NCBI GenBank assembly: GCA_030613345.1
Contig: JAUWMD010000153.1
Location: forward strand, 1 to 6,471
Source of the DNA: Candidatus Krumholzibacteriota bacterium
GTDB taxonomy: Bacteria; Krumholzibacteriota; Krumholzibacteriia; Krumholzibacteriales; Krumholzibacteriaceae
Reading direction: 5' to 3'
DNA length: 6,471 nucleotides
Shown here in pieces: positions 1-6,415 of the stretch. Position 1 is the stretch's first letter. Each line of letters starts with the position of its first letter. The translations under genes and the position numbers were made by a program. The notes beneath the pieces were generated by a model that had not been told where the DNA came from, did no database searches, and saw only the letters and a list, made by a program, of their open reading frames with translations.

Positions 1-80
1 TGGCGGTGACCGAGAAGCGCACGAGGGAGGACCTCGAGCTGCTCCGCGACCTGGCGGTGGGGAAGGGGGGTGCGGCATGA
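1..80 (+). CDS. gcvPA: Glycine dehydrogenase (decarboxylating) subunit 1, C-terminal end only (partial)
   Basis: Only the last 25 codons are present. Reading codons from base 3 gives a tail that begins AVTEKRTREDLELLRDL and ends at the TGA at 78-80. A tail of the type 'VTEKRT..D...L' is typical of the C-terminus of GcvPA, the N-terminal-half subunit of the split P-protein. The identity is strongly supported by gcvPB starting inside its stop codon (ATGA overlap, 77-80), the usual gcvPA-gcvPB arrangement. GcvPA and GcvPB together form the PLP-dependent glycine decarboxylase, a cytoplasmic enzyme that releases CO2 from glycine and passes the aminomethyl group to lipoyl-GcvH. gcvT and gcvH may lie further upstream, outside the window, but this cannot be seen. 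Confidence 0.85.
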   Translation, partial: AVTEKRTREDLELLRDLAVGKGGAA

Positions 81-1531
81 GCACGACGATATTCGAGAAA
101 GGCACGGCCGGAAAGAGCGGAAGCTTCATACCGGCGAACGACTGCCCCGTCGAGGATCTCGGTTTCGCGCACCCGCGCGTCGGAGAGATCGGACTGCCCC
201 GTATAGGCGAGCAGGACCTTATCAGGCACTACGTCGAGCTTGCCTCGATGAACTATCACATAGACAAGGGGATGTATCCCCTCGGCAGCTGCACGATGAA
301 GTACAATCCCGTGATCAACGAGGAAGTGGCCCGGCTCGACGGGTTCACCGGGCTCCATCCCCTCCAGCTGGAGGAGGATGTGCAGGGCGCGCTCGAACTG
401 ATCTGCGAGCTCGAATCGGACCTCTGCGAGATCTGCGGGATGAACGCGTTCAGCCTGCAGCCTGTTGCCGGCGCCCACGGAGAGCTGACCGGGATGATGA
501 TCGCGAGGAACTGGTTCCGCCGCAGGGGAGAGAAGAGGAAGATCGTCCTCGTTCCCGATTCGGCGCACGGTACCAACCCGGCGAGCGTAGTCATCTGCGG
601 GTTCACGCCGAAGACGATCCCGTCAAACGATGCGGGGCTCATCGATCCCGATGTGCTCGAGAGAGAGTCGGGCGGCGACACGGCGGTCCTCATGCTGACG
701 CTGCCCAACACACTCGGACTGTTCGAGAAGGACATCGAGAGGATAATCAGGATCGTCCACGACGCCGGTGCCCTCGTCTACATGGATGGCGCGAACATGA
801 ACGCCCTGTTGGGGATCGTCAGGCCGGGCTCGATAGGCGTCGACATCATGCATGTGAACCTTCACAAGACATGCTCCACCCCGCCCGGCGGCGGCGGCCC
901 CGGGTCGGGGCCGGGCGGGGTGCGCGAGCATCTCGCCGGGCTGCTTCCGGTGCCGAGGATCGTAAAGGAGAACGGCCGGTTCTTCCTGAAAGAGGATATC
1001 GAGGAGTCGATAGGCAGGGTCCACCCGTGGTTCGGCAACTTCAACGTCCTCGTCAAGGCATATGCCTACATCAAGGCGCTCGGCGGCGAGGGCCTCAGGG
1101 AGGTCTCTGAGAACTCGATCATAAACGCCAATTACCTGATGAAGAAGGTCGCGGTCGATTACGATATAAAGTATCCCGGCCGGTGCATGCACGAGTTCGT
1201 CGCGTCGGGAAGGAACCTCAAGAAGTTCGGGGTGAAGACGGTCGATGTTGCCAAGCGCCTCCTCGACTACGGCCTTCACGCTCCGACGGTCTACTTTCCC
1301 CTGATCGTCGAGGAGGCTCTCATGATCGAGCCCGTCGAGACGGAAAAGAAGGAGTCCCTCGACCATTTTGCCGATGTGATGGCTGTAATAGCGAAAGAAG
1401 CCGAAGAGAATCCGGAGATCCTCCACGAGGCACCGGTGACGACGCCGGTGAGGCGTCTCGACGAGGCATCCGCGGCCCGAAGCCCGGAGCTCTGCTGGCC
1501 CGGCGGGGAATGCATGCCCGGGGAGGACTGA
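77..1531 (+). CDS. gcvPB: Glycine dehydrogenase (decarboxylating) subunit 2
   Basis: This 484-residue protein is the PLP-carrying subunit of the two-subunit P-protein, close to the usual family length of about 480-500. The PLP Schiff-base lysine is Lys264 in the motif HVNLHKTCSTPPGGGGPGSG, and the glycine-rich loop following it is characteristic. Other family landmarks are GMYPLGSCTMKYNP (66-78), QPVAGAHGELTGM (128-140), DSAHGTNPAS (161-170) and MDGANMNAL (236-244). The C-terminus ends shortly after APVTTPVRRLDE, as in homologues. With GcvPA it decarboxylates glycine in the cytoplasm and transfers aminomethyl to the lipoyl arm of GcvH. The start at ATG 77 is supported by a strong purine-rich ribosome site GGAAGGGGGG at 61-70 with 6-nt spacing, and by the 4-nt overlap with the gcvPA stop. 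The reading frame is intact with no missing catalytic residue. The stop codon overlaps the next start by one base (TGATG), suggesting translational coupling to the lipoyl-attachment gene. Confidence 0.97.
   Translation: MSTTIFEKGTAGKSGSFIPANDCPVEDLGFAHPRVGEIGLPRIGEQDLIRHYVELASMNYHIDKGMYPLGSCTMKYNPVINEEVARLDGFTGLHPLQLEEDVQGALELICELESDLCEICGMNAFSLQPVAGAHGELTGMMIARNWFRRRGEKRKIVLVPDSAHGTNPASVVICGFTPKTIPSNDAGLIDPDVLERESGGDTAVLMLTLPNTLGLFEKDIERIIRIVHDAGALVYMDGANMNALLGIVRPGSIGVDIMHVNLHKTCSTPPGGGGPGSGPGGVREHLAGLLPVPRIVKENGRFFLKEDIEESIGRVHPWFGNFNVLVKAYAYIKALGGEGLREVSENSIINANYLMKKVAVDYDIKYPGRCMHEFVASGRNLKKFGVKTVDVAKRLLDYGLHAPTVYFPLIVEEALMIEPVETEKKESLDHFADVMAVIAKEAEENPEILHEAPVTTPVRRLDEASAARSPELCWPGGECMPGED
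879..920. repeat. GC-only inverted repeat inside gcvPB
   Basis: The ten bases CCCCGCCCGG at 879-888 are the exact reverse complement of CCGGGCGGGG at 911-920. Inside them, CCCC at 898-901 can pair with GGGG at 907-910, so a long GC-rich hairpin can form in DNA or RNA. The stretch encodes the conserved Pro/Gly-rich loop just after PLP Lys264, and Pro (CCN) and Gly (GGN) codons produce such complementarity automatically. It lacks a T-tract, so it is not an intrinsic terminator. Confidence 0.6.
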
Positions 1532-2325
1532 TGGCGGGATGGCTTCTGATCGACGATGAGCCGGCGAGCGGCGCGTGGAACATGGCCGTCGACGAGTTTC
1601 TGCTGAAAAGAGCCGAAAACGAAGGCGGGGCCCCGGTGCTCCGCCTTTATTCTTTTCGCCCGCCGGCGATCACGATCGGTTACCACCAGGATGCGGAACG
1701 CGCGATAGACATGGCGGCGGCCGCGGCCGACAGGCTCGACGTCGTCAGGAGGATAACGGGTGGAAGGGCTCTACTGCACGACGGGGAGCTGACCTATTCG
1801 GTGACCGCGCCACTCGGCCCGCCGTTCGGTAAGGGGCTTGCCGACACATTCCTTGCCATAGCCGGGGTGATCGTCTCGGCGCTCCGCTGCGCCGGTGTTA
1901 CGGCGGAGACAGGGGGAGCCAGGCACGGAAGCGGTGAGAGTGCGATGTCGTCGCCCTGCCTCGTCTCGACGAGCAGACACGAGATAACGGCCGGAGGAAA
2001 GAAGATCTCCGGGAGCGCGCAGAGGAGGACGGGCCGGGCGTTCATACAGCACGGATCGATACTGCTCCGCGGCGGCTCCGAGGGAATAGAACACTACCTG
2101 CGCGGCGAATGGAGGGGACTTGCCGGGATAATCACGACAGTCGAGACCGAGACGGGGGATCCCGGAAAGGAAGGGGAGCTGCGCGGCCACATAGTTAATC
2201 GATTCGGCGAGAGGTTTGGCGGCGAGCCGGAGGAACTTGCCCTTTCCAAAACAGATCTGGCCGCGATAGAAGGTACGGCGGCGGAGAAGGCTGCCGAATT
2301 CTTCGCCGGAAAGGCGGAACGGTGA
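1531..2325 (+). CDS. lipM: LipM-like octanoyltransferase / lipoate-protein ligase A family protein
   Basis: This 264-residue protein belongs to the biotin/lipoyl protein ligase fold (BPL_LplA_LipB). Visible landmarks are an N-terminal segment with WNMAVDEFLL (16-25), the lipoyl-pocket motif RRITGGRALLHDGELTYS (73-90), then SPCLV (141-145), and EITAGGKKISGSAQ...QHGSILL (151-179). The conserved ligase lysine is Lys157/158. Cys143 aligns with the acyl-thioester cysteine of Bacillus LipM, in the context S-x-C before the E-I/L-x-x-x-G-K-K block. This favours octanoyltransferase (octanoyl-ACP to GcvH) over ATP-dependent lipoate ligase, but the two are hard to separate by sequence alone. The start at ATG 1531 is chosen because it overlaps the gcvPB stop by 1 nt, has GGGGAGG at 1520-1526 with 4-nt spacing, and begins where homologues begin; the same frame is open upstream within gcvPB but that part is shadow. 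Its place after gcvPB suggests it supplies the cofactor for GcvH. Lipoyl synthase (LipA) is not in the window. Confidence 0.9.
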   Translation: MAGWLLIDDEPASGAWNMAVDEFLLKRAENEGGAPVLRLYSFRPPAITIGYHQDAERAIDMAAAAADRLDVVRRITGGRALLHDGELTYSVTAPLGPPFGKGLADTFLAIAGVIVSALRCAGVTAETGGARHGSGESAMSSPCLVSTSRHEITAGGKKISGSAQRRTGRAFIQHGSILLRGGSEGIEHYLRGEWRGLAGIITTVETETGDPGKEGELRGHIVNRFGERFGGEPEELALSKTDLAAIEGTAAEKAAEFFAGKAER

Positions 2326-3308
2326 TGGCGAGGTACTTCGCGGGCAGGCTCGGGCAGTCTATCCTCCTCGTCTGGCTCGTCCTGACCATCACGTTCTTCC
2401 TCCTGCATCTCGCGCCGGGCGATCCCATGGCGAGGTACGACGATCCGGAGATGGACCCGGAGACGGTCGAGATGATGCGCAGACAGTTTGGCCTCGACCG
2501 CAGCGTGCCGGAACAGTATGCGAGGTGGATCTCGAACTTTGCCCGGGGGAATTTCGGTATCAGCCTGAGGTACAACCGCCCCGTCTCCGAGCTTCTCGCC
2601 AGGGCCGTTCCCAACACGTTGCGTCTGACCGTCGTGGCGCTTGCCGTATACATAATCCTCGGCGTGGCCCTCGGGGTCACCTCCGCGGCGAGGAAGAACT
2701 CTCTCTTCGACCGCGTCGGCACGCTCGCCGCCCTCATCGTATATTCGATCCCGTCATTCTGGCTGGCCCTGATGCTGATAATGCTCTTTTCACTGAAGCT
2801 CGGCTGGCTGCCGTCTTCCCACATGCAGTCGATCGATGCCGCAAGCCTCGGCGCCCTGGAGCTCTTCCGCAACAGGGCGGCACACCTCGTCCTGCCGGCG
2901 TTCGTGCTCGGAGTGGCGTCGGCAGCGGGCATGGCCCGCTATATGAGGGGCAGCATGCTCGACGAGCTGCGGTGTGACTATGTCCGGACCGCGCGGGCCA
3001 AGGGTCTCTCCGAGGGTGCGGTGCTGATGAAGCACGCCTTCCGGAACGCGGCGATACCGATCATGACGATCGTCGGTCTGAGTATTCCGTTCCTGCTCGG
3101 CGGCTCTGTCGTGACGGAGAAGATATTCTCGTGGCCCGGGATGGGATCGTTGATGGTAGAGTCGATATTCACGAGGGATTACCCCGTAGTCCTGGCCATC
3201 AACTTCATCGTCTCGGTGATGGTCATACTGGGAAATCTCCTCGCCGATCTCGGCTATGCGCTCCTCGATCCGAGGATCGCATATTCCGGAGAGGGGGGGG
3301 AGCGATGA
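2325..3308 (+). CDS. dppB: Dipeptide/oligopeptide ABC transporter, permease subunit 1 (DppB/OppB family)
   Basis: This 327-residue integral membrane protein is of normal length for DppB/OppB/GsiC permeases. It has about six hydrophobic segments, near residues 10-30, 100-120, 132-157, 187-206, 245-265 and 287-313. After the first segment comes the family motif HLAPGDPM (28-35), and FGLDRSVPEQYARW (55-68) follows in the periplasmic loop. The cytoplasmic EAA loop that docks on the ATPases is DYVRTARAKGLSEGAVLMKH (218-237) followed by AFRNAAIPI. The C-terminal signature has WPGMGSLM (270-277) and DLGYALLDPRI (308-318). The ATG at 2325 overlaps the lipM stop by one base (TGATG), like the gcvPB/lipM junction; a GTG one codon earlier (2322) is an alternative. 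Substrate cannot be read from the permease; dipeptides or short peptides are likeliest, while nickel or glutathione importers share this family. Confidence 0.94.
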   Translation: MARYFAGRLGQSILLVWLVLTITFFLLHLAPGDPMARYDDPEMDPETVEMMRRQFGLDRSVPEQYARWISNFARGNFGISLRYNRPVSELLARAVPNTLRLTVVALAVYIILGVALGVTSAARKNSLFDRVGTLAALIVYSIPSFWLALMLIMLFSLKLGWLPSSHMQSIDAASLGALELFRNRAAHLVLPAFVLGVASAAGMARYMRGSMLDELRCDYVRTARAKGLSEGAVLMKHAFRNAAIPIMTIVGLSIPFLLGGSVVTEKIFSWPGMGSLMVESIFTRDYPVVLAINFIVSVMVILGNLLADLGYALLDPRIAYSGEGGER

Positions 3309-4162
3309 GCGGTGGCAGTTTTTTCTGGTCGGCCGGATGGGCGAGGTTCCGGAAGAACCCGCGGGCGATGGCCGGTGCGGCCACGATCCTTGCGCTCTAT
3401 CTCGTCGCGATACTGGCCCCCGTGCTGACTCCTTACGATCCCGTCTCCCACGGCGACCTGCCGGAGATGAGGCACCAGCCGCCGTCGAGGGAGCATCTCC
3501 TCGGCACCGACAAGTTCGGGCGCGACGTCATGACGAGGATGCTCTACGGTTCGAGGATCTCGCTGACGGTGAGCTTCCTTGCCGTTACAATATCCGTCGT
3601 CCTCGGTTCGATCGTAGGAGCGGTCGCAGGGTATACCGGCGGGATCGTCGACGCCGTGATGATGAGGATGGTCGACGCGCTGATGTCGATCCCGAGGCTC
3701 TTCCTGCTGCTGACGTGCATAGCCCTTTTCTCGAGGAGCCTCCTGCTCGTCACGATCCTGCTCGGCGCGACGGGATGGATGGGCACGGCCCGCCTGGTGC
3801 GCGGGCAGATCCTGTCGCTCAAAAGCAGGGAGTTCGTCAGCGCGGCCGAGGCGCTCGGAGCGGGGAGCGGGCGTATCGTCCTTCGTCACCTCATACCCAA
3901 TGCTCTCACCGTGATAATCGTTTCGGCGACGCTGAGGATAGGCCTGATCATACTCGGCGAGGCGGCTCTGAGTTTTCTCGGGCTCGGCGTCCCGCCCCCG
4001 ACGCCGAGCTGGGGGCAGATGGTCTACGAGGGACGCGAGGTGCTGCTCGACGCCTGGTGGGTTTCGACCTTTCCCGGCCTGGCGATTGTTGTTACAGTGG
4101 TCGCGTACAATCTCCTCGGCGACGGCCTGAGAGACTCGTTTGACCCGGTGCAGTTCACATAG
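3305..4162 (+). CDS. dppC: Dipeptide/oligopeptide ABC transporter, permease subunit 2 (DppC/OppC family)
   Basis: This 285-residue membrane protein pairs with DppB to form the channel. The short N-terminal tail contains WARFRKNPRAMAG (12-24), the start of the OppC N-terminal domain, followed by a first membrane segment near 24-42. The periplasmic stretch LTPYDP...HLLGTDKFGRDVMTRMLYGSR (41-84) is highly characteristic of DppC/OppC. Further hydrophobic segments lie near 86-108, 130-155, 202-219 and 256-272. The EAA loop is REFVSAAEALGAGSGRIVLR (175-194) then HLIPN. The conserved C-terminal block has GEAALSFLGLG (218-228), PSWGQM (234-239) and NLLGDGLRDSFDP (269-281). The start at 3305 overlaps the dppB stop by 4 nt (ATGA) with a G-rich ribosome site at 3291-3300. 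The frame is open further upstream inside dppB, but that part lacks homology-like content. Confidence 0.95.
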   Translation: MSGGSFFWSAGWARFRKNPRAMAGAATILALYLVAILAPVLTPYDPVSHGDLPEMRHQPPSREHLLGTDKFGRDVMTRMLYGSRISLTVSFLAVTISVVLGSIVGAVAGYTGGIVDAVMMRMVDALMSIPRLFLLLTCIALFSRSLLLVTILLGATGWMGTARLVRGQILSLKSREFVSAAEALGAGSGRIVLRHLIPNALTVIIVSATLRIGLIILGEAALSFLGLGVPPPTPSWGQMVYEGREVLLDAWWVSTFPGLAIVVTVVAYNLLGDGLRDSFDPVQFT

Positions 4163-4175
4163 AGGGCAGAGAGGG
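4161..4175 (+). promoter_or_regulatory. Tandem Shine-Dalgarno-like sites before dppD
   Basis: The short dppC/dppD gap contains two purine-rich runs, AGAGGG at 4161-4166 (12 nt from the ATG) and GAGGG at 4171-4175 (3 nt from the ATG). Neither spacing is ideal, but together they support independent initiation at ATG 4179. This is the only gene in the run whose start does not overlap the previous stop. Confidence 0.45.
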
Positions 4176-4178
4176 AAT

Positions 4179-5156
4179 ATGCCGGAAGAGCTCCTGAAGA
4201 TCGAGGACCTGAGGACGGTGTTCCGCACAGAAGCCGGGACGGCCAGGGCGGTCGACGGCGTGGGCTTCACGGTCGGACGCGGAGAGACGGTCGGTCTGGT
4301 CGGCGAGTCGGGGTGCGGCAAGAGCGTTACGGCCCTCTCGATAATGAGACTGGTGACCGATCCCCCCGGACGGATCGAGGGAGGGAGCATCCTCTTCGAG
4401 GGGAGGGACCTCCTCGGTCTGAGCGAGAAGGAGATGAGGAAGGTCAGGGGCAACGAGATTTCGATAATATTCCAGGAGCCGCTGAGCAGCCTCAATCCCG
4501 TCTTCACCTGTGGAGAGCAGATAAGGGAGGCGGTAGCACTTCACCAGAAGCTTGGTCGCAGGGCGTCTAAGAAAAAGGCGATCGAGATGCTCCGGCTCGT
4601 CAGGATACCCGATCCGGAGAAACGATACGGCAGTTATCCCCACCAGATGAGCGGGGGGATGAGGCAGAGGGTGATGATCGCGATGGCGCTGAGCTGCCAG
4701 CCCAAGCTCCTTATCGCTGATGAGCCGTCGACGGCGCTCGACGTCTCGGTCCAGGCCCAGATCATCGAGCTCCTTGCCGAGTTGAGCGCCGGCAGGGACA
4801 TGGCGGTCCTTCTCATCACGCACGATCTGGCCGTCGTCGCGCAGATAGCCAACCGGGTCGTCGTGATGTACGCCGGCGCAGTGGTCGAGGAATCGCCGGT
4901 GGTGGAGCTCTTCGATTCGCCGGCGCACCCGTACACGAAGGGGCTTATCGATTCGCTCCCGAGGCTCGGCCAGAGACTCGAGAGATTGCCGATGATCCCC
5001 GGCAACGTACCCGATCCGTTCGATCTCCCCGAAGGGTGCAGGTTCAGCGACCGGTGCCGGGCTAGATTCGAAAAATGCGCCACCGAACCTCCGCTCTTCG
5101 ACCTCTCCGGCGGCCGTCTGGCGAGGTGCTGGCTCTGCGAGGGGGGCGGCGGATGA
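4179..5156 (+). CDS. dppD: Dipeptide/oligopeptide ABC transporter, ATP-binding subunit (DppD/OppD family)
   Basis: This 325-residue cytoplasmic ATPase energises the DppB/DppC channel. Nucleotide-binding motifs in order are Walker A GESGCGKS (42-49), Q-loop Gln99 in IIFQEPLSSLNP, ABC signature MSGGMRQR (157-164), Walker B LLIADEP (177-183, catalytic Glu182), D-loop STALDVS (184-190) and switch His215. The C-terminal peptide-importer extension (oligo_HPY type) starts at HPYTKGL (250-256) and carries cysteines 287, 293, 300 and 317; recent structures of Opp/Dpp ATPases place an iron-sulfur cluster in this region. The start ATG 4179 is chosen over in-frame starts within dppC because of the GAGGG at 4171-4175, the Dpp-like N-terminus LLKIEDLRTVF and the 16-nt gap after dppC. 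It is the only operon junction here without overlap. It is assigned DppD rather than DppF by the MSGGMRQRVMIAMAL signature and by being the first of the two ATPases. Confidence 0.95.
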   Translation: MPEELLKIEDLRTVFRTEAGTARAVDGVGFTVGRGETVGLVGESGCGKSVTALSIMRLVTDPPGRIEGGSILFEGRDLLGLSEKEMRKVRGNEISIIFQEPLSSLNPVFTCGEQIREAVALHQKLGRRASKKKAIEMLRLVRIPDPEKRYGSYPHQMSGGMRQRVMIAMALSCQPKLLIADEPSTALDVSVQAQIIELLAELSAGRDMAVLLITHDLAVVAQIANRVVVMYAGAVVEESPVVELFDSPAHPYTKGLIDSLPRLGQRLERLPMIPGNVPDPFDLPEGCRFSDRCRARFEKCATEPPLFDLSGGRLARCWLCEGGGG

Positions 5157-6115
5157 GTATCCTCGCCGCGAAGGGGCTGAAGAAGTACTACAGGAGCCAG
5201 GGAGGGTATTTCCTGCGAGGCAGGCAGTTTGTCAGGGCGGTCGACGGCGTCGACATCGAGCTCAAAAAGGGAATGACCCTCGGGCTGGTCGGAGAATCGG
5301 GCTGTGGCAAGAGTACGCTGGCACGGCTGCTCCTCAGGCTCGAGGAGCCGACTGCAGGGACGCTCGAGATAGACGGGACCGATTTTCTCGCCCTCAGGGG
5401 CGGGGAGCTGCGCAGGGCGCGCAGGAAGATCCAGATGATCTTCCAGGACCCGTACTCCTCCCTCAACCCGAGGCTGACGGCGGGCAGCACGATTGCGGAG
5501 GGTATAAAGATACACAAACTGGCAAGGGGCGCCGGTGTGGAAAGGCGGGTCGTCGAGCTTCTCGACAAGGTCGGGCTTCCGCGGGCGGCGTATTCGAGGT
5601 ACCCGCACGAGTTCTCGGGAGGGCAGAGGCAGAGGATAGGGATAGCGCGGGCCCTTGCCGTGGAACCGGATATCATCGTGGCCGACGAGCCTGTCTCTGC
5701 GCTGGACGTATCGGTTCAGGCGCAGGTAATCAACCTCCTCGCTGACCTCCAGAGCGATCTTGGACTTACCTATCTCTTCGTCGCGCATGATCTCGGCATT
5801 GTCGAGCATGTGAGCGACCGTATCTCGGTGATGTACCTCGGCCGGATCGTCGAGTCCGGCCCGGCGGTGGAGCTTTTTTCCTTACCCCTTCATCCGTATA
5901 CAGAGGGACTGCTCGCATCGATCCCCTCGGCGAAGCCGGGTGACAGGGTGAGGGTAGCGATAAGCGGAGACGTACCGAGTCCCGTCGACATACCCGCGGG
6001 GTGCGCGTTCCATACGAGGTGCCCGAAGGCATTCGACCACTGCAGTACGGAAACCCCGCAGCTCAGGGAAGTCTCGCCCGGACGCTATACCGCGTGCTGG
6101 CTGCATGTGGATTAG
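5153..6115 (+). CDS. dppF: Dipeptide/oligopeptide ABC transporter, ATP-binding subunit (DppF/OppF family)
   Basis: This 320-residue protein is the second ATPase, expected to form a heterodimer with DppD under the permease pair. Motifs are Walker A GESGCGKS (47-54), Q-loop Gln98 in MIFQDPYSSLNPR, signature FSGGQRQR (154-161), Walker B IIVADEP (174-180, catalytic Glu179), D-loop VSALDVS (181-187) and switch His212. The N-terminus LKKYY...FVRAVDGV (9-33) and the sequence PHEFSGGQRQRIGIARAL (151-168) are typical of DppF/OppF. The C-terminal extension begins at HPYTEGL (247-253) and has cysteines 284, 290, 297 and 315, spaced like those of DppD. ATG 5153 overlaps the dppD stop by 4 nt (ATGA) and has GAGGGGGG at 5139-5146 with 6-nt spacing; the frame is open upstream inside dppD, but only this start gives a family-like N-terminus. 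All catalytic residues are present, so both ATP sites should be competent. It is the last gene of the + strand run. Confidence 0.95.
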   Translation: MSILAAKGLKKYYRSQGGYFLRGRQFVRAVDGVDIELKKGMTLGLVGESGCGKSTLARLLLRLEEPTAGTLEIDGTDFLALRGGELRRARRKIQMIFQDPYSSLNPRLTAGSTIAEGIKIHKLARGAGVERRVVELLDKVGLPRAAYSRYPHEFSGGQRQRIGIARALAVEPDIIVADEPVSALDVSVQAQVINLLADLQSDLGLTYLFVAHDLGIVEHVSDRISVMYLGRIVESGPAVELFSLPLHPYTEGLLASIPSAKPGDRVRVAISGDVPSPVDIPAGCAFHTRCPKAFDHCSTETPQLREVSPGRYTACWLHVD

Positions 6116-6126
6116 ATCGGCGCCTG

Positions 6127-6402
6127 TCAGCGCTTCGCGGTCTGCTCATCGAGGATACGTTTCGATACCGATCCGCCTGTCTTCAGCACCTTTGATCCTC
6201 TGGTGATCTTGCAGAGGCTGACACCGAGCTTCGAGGCGATCGTGCGCTGGGGAAAGCCACGCTTGAGCATCTCCATCACCTTCCATCGCTTGGAGATATC
6301 CTCGATCTCGGATGGGCTGAAGACCTCCTTCATGAACTTCTTCATCGTCCGAGGATCGTCTATCGAGCAGAGGATTCTTACAAGCCTGTCCGTTGCTTTC
6401 AT
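6127..6402 (-). CDS. TrpR-family (Trp operon repressor-like) helix-turn-helix regulator
   Basis: On the minus strand, a 91-residue protein (106 if it starts at the ATG at 6447) resembles TrpR through its core: FSPSEIEDISKRWKVMEML, then the helix-turn-helix QRTIASKLG...ITRGSKVLK. E. coli TrpR has Q-R-E-L...L-G...I-T-R-G-S at the same places. In the 91-residue numbering, Arg39 and Arg68 match the E. coli ligand-pocket arginines 54 and 84. Recognition-helix positions differ (L-C-K for I-A-T, E. coli 79-81), and the loop before the helix-turn-helix is one residue shorter. The ATG at 6402 is preferred because GAGGG at 6411-6415 lies 8 nt upstream and the TrpR fold starts right after it. The ATG at 6447 lacks a good ribosome site, but the frame stays open to the window edge, so an upstream start cannot be excluded. 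It probably represses tryptophan or other amino-acid genes; target and ligand are inferred. It converges on dppF and so is not part of that operon. Confidence 0.82.
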   Translation of the reverse strand: MKATDRLVRILCSIDDPRTMKKFMKEVFSPSEIEDISKRWKVMEMLKRGFPQRTIASKLGVSLCKITRGSKVLKTGGSVSKRILDEQTAKR

Positions 6403-6410
6403 CTCCCCGG

Positions 6411-6415
6411 CCCTC
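6411..6415 (-). promoter_or_regulatory. Ribosome binding site deciding the trpR-like start
   Basis: On the minus strand the bases GAGGG sit 8 nt before the ATG at 6402-6400. No comparable purine run precedes the other in-frame ATG at 6447-6445. This is the main reason for preferring the shorter 91-residue product. A second purine run, GGGGAG, abuts the ATG directly and is too close to serve. Confidence 0.5.

Noticed and set aside
70..1110. 346-codon + strand frame in another register over gcvPB
   Set aside because: The translation is Arg-rich with no family motifs, while gcvPB in the adjacent frame carries the full conserved motif set.
1183..1530. In-frame upstream extension of the lipM-like gene into gcvPB
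   Set aside because: The extra residues are low-complexity shadow of gcvPB, while ATG 1531 has a ribosome site, a TGATG overlap and a family-like N-terminus.
3254..4507. Long open frame of 417 codons on the minus strand, opposite dppC and the start of dppD
   Set aside because: It lies opposite well-conserved genes, its translation is dominated by Arg/Pro/His/Asp-rich low-complexity sequence with no recognisable motif, and such antisense frames are expected in GC-rich coding DNA.
4634..5809. Open frame of 391 codons on the minus strand opposite dppD and dppF
   Set aside because: It covers the conserved ATPase motifs of two genes on the other strand and shows no domain of its own, so it is a shadow frame.
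6113..6145. Possible bidirectional terminator between dppF and the TrpR-like gene
   Set aside because: Only a 3-bp CGC/GCG stem around TTC is visible, with mismatches further out and no T-tract on either strand, so it does not qualify as an intrinsic terminator.
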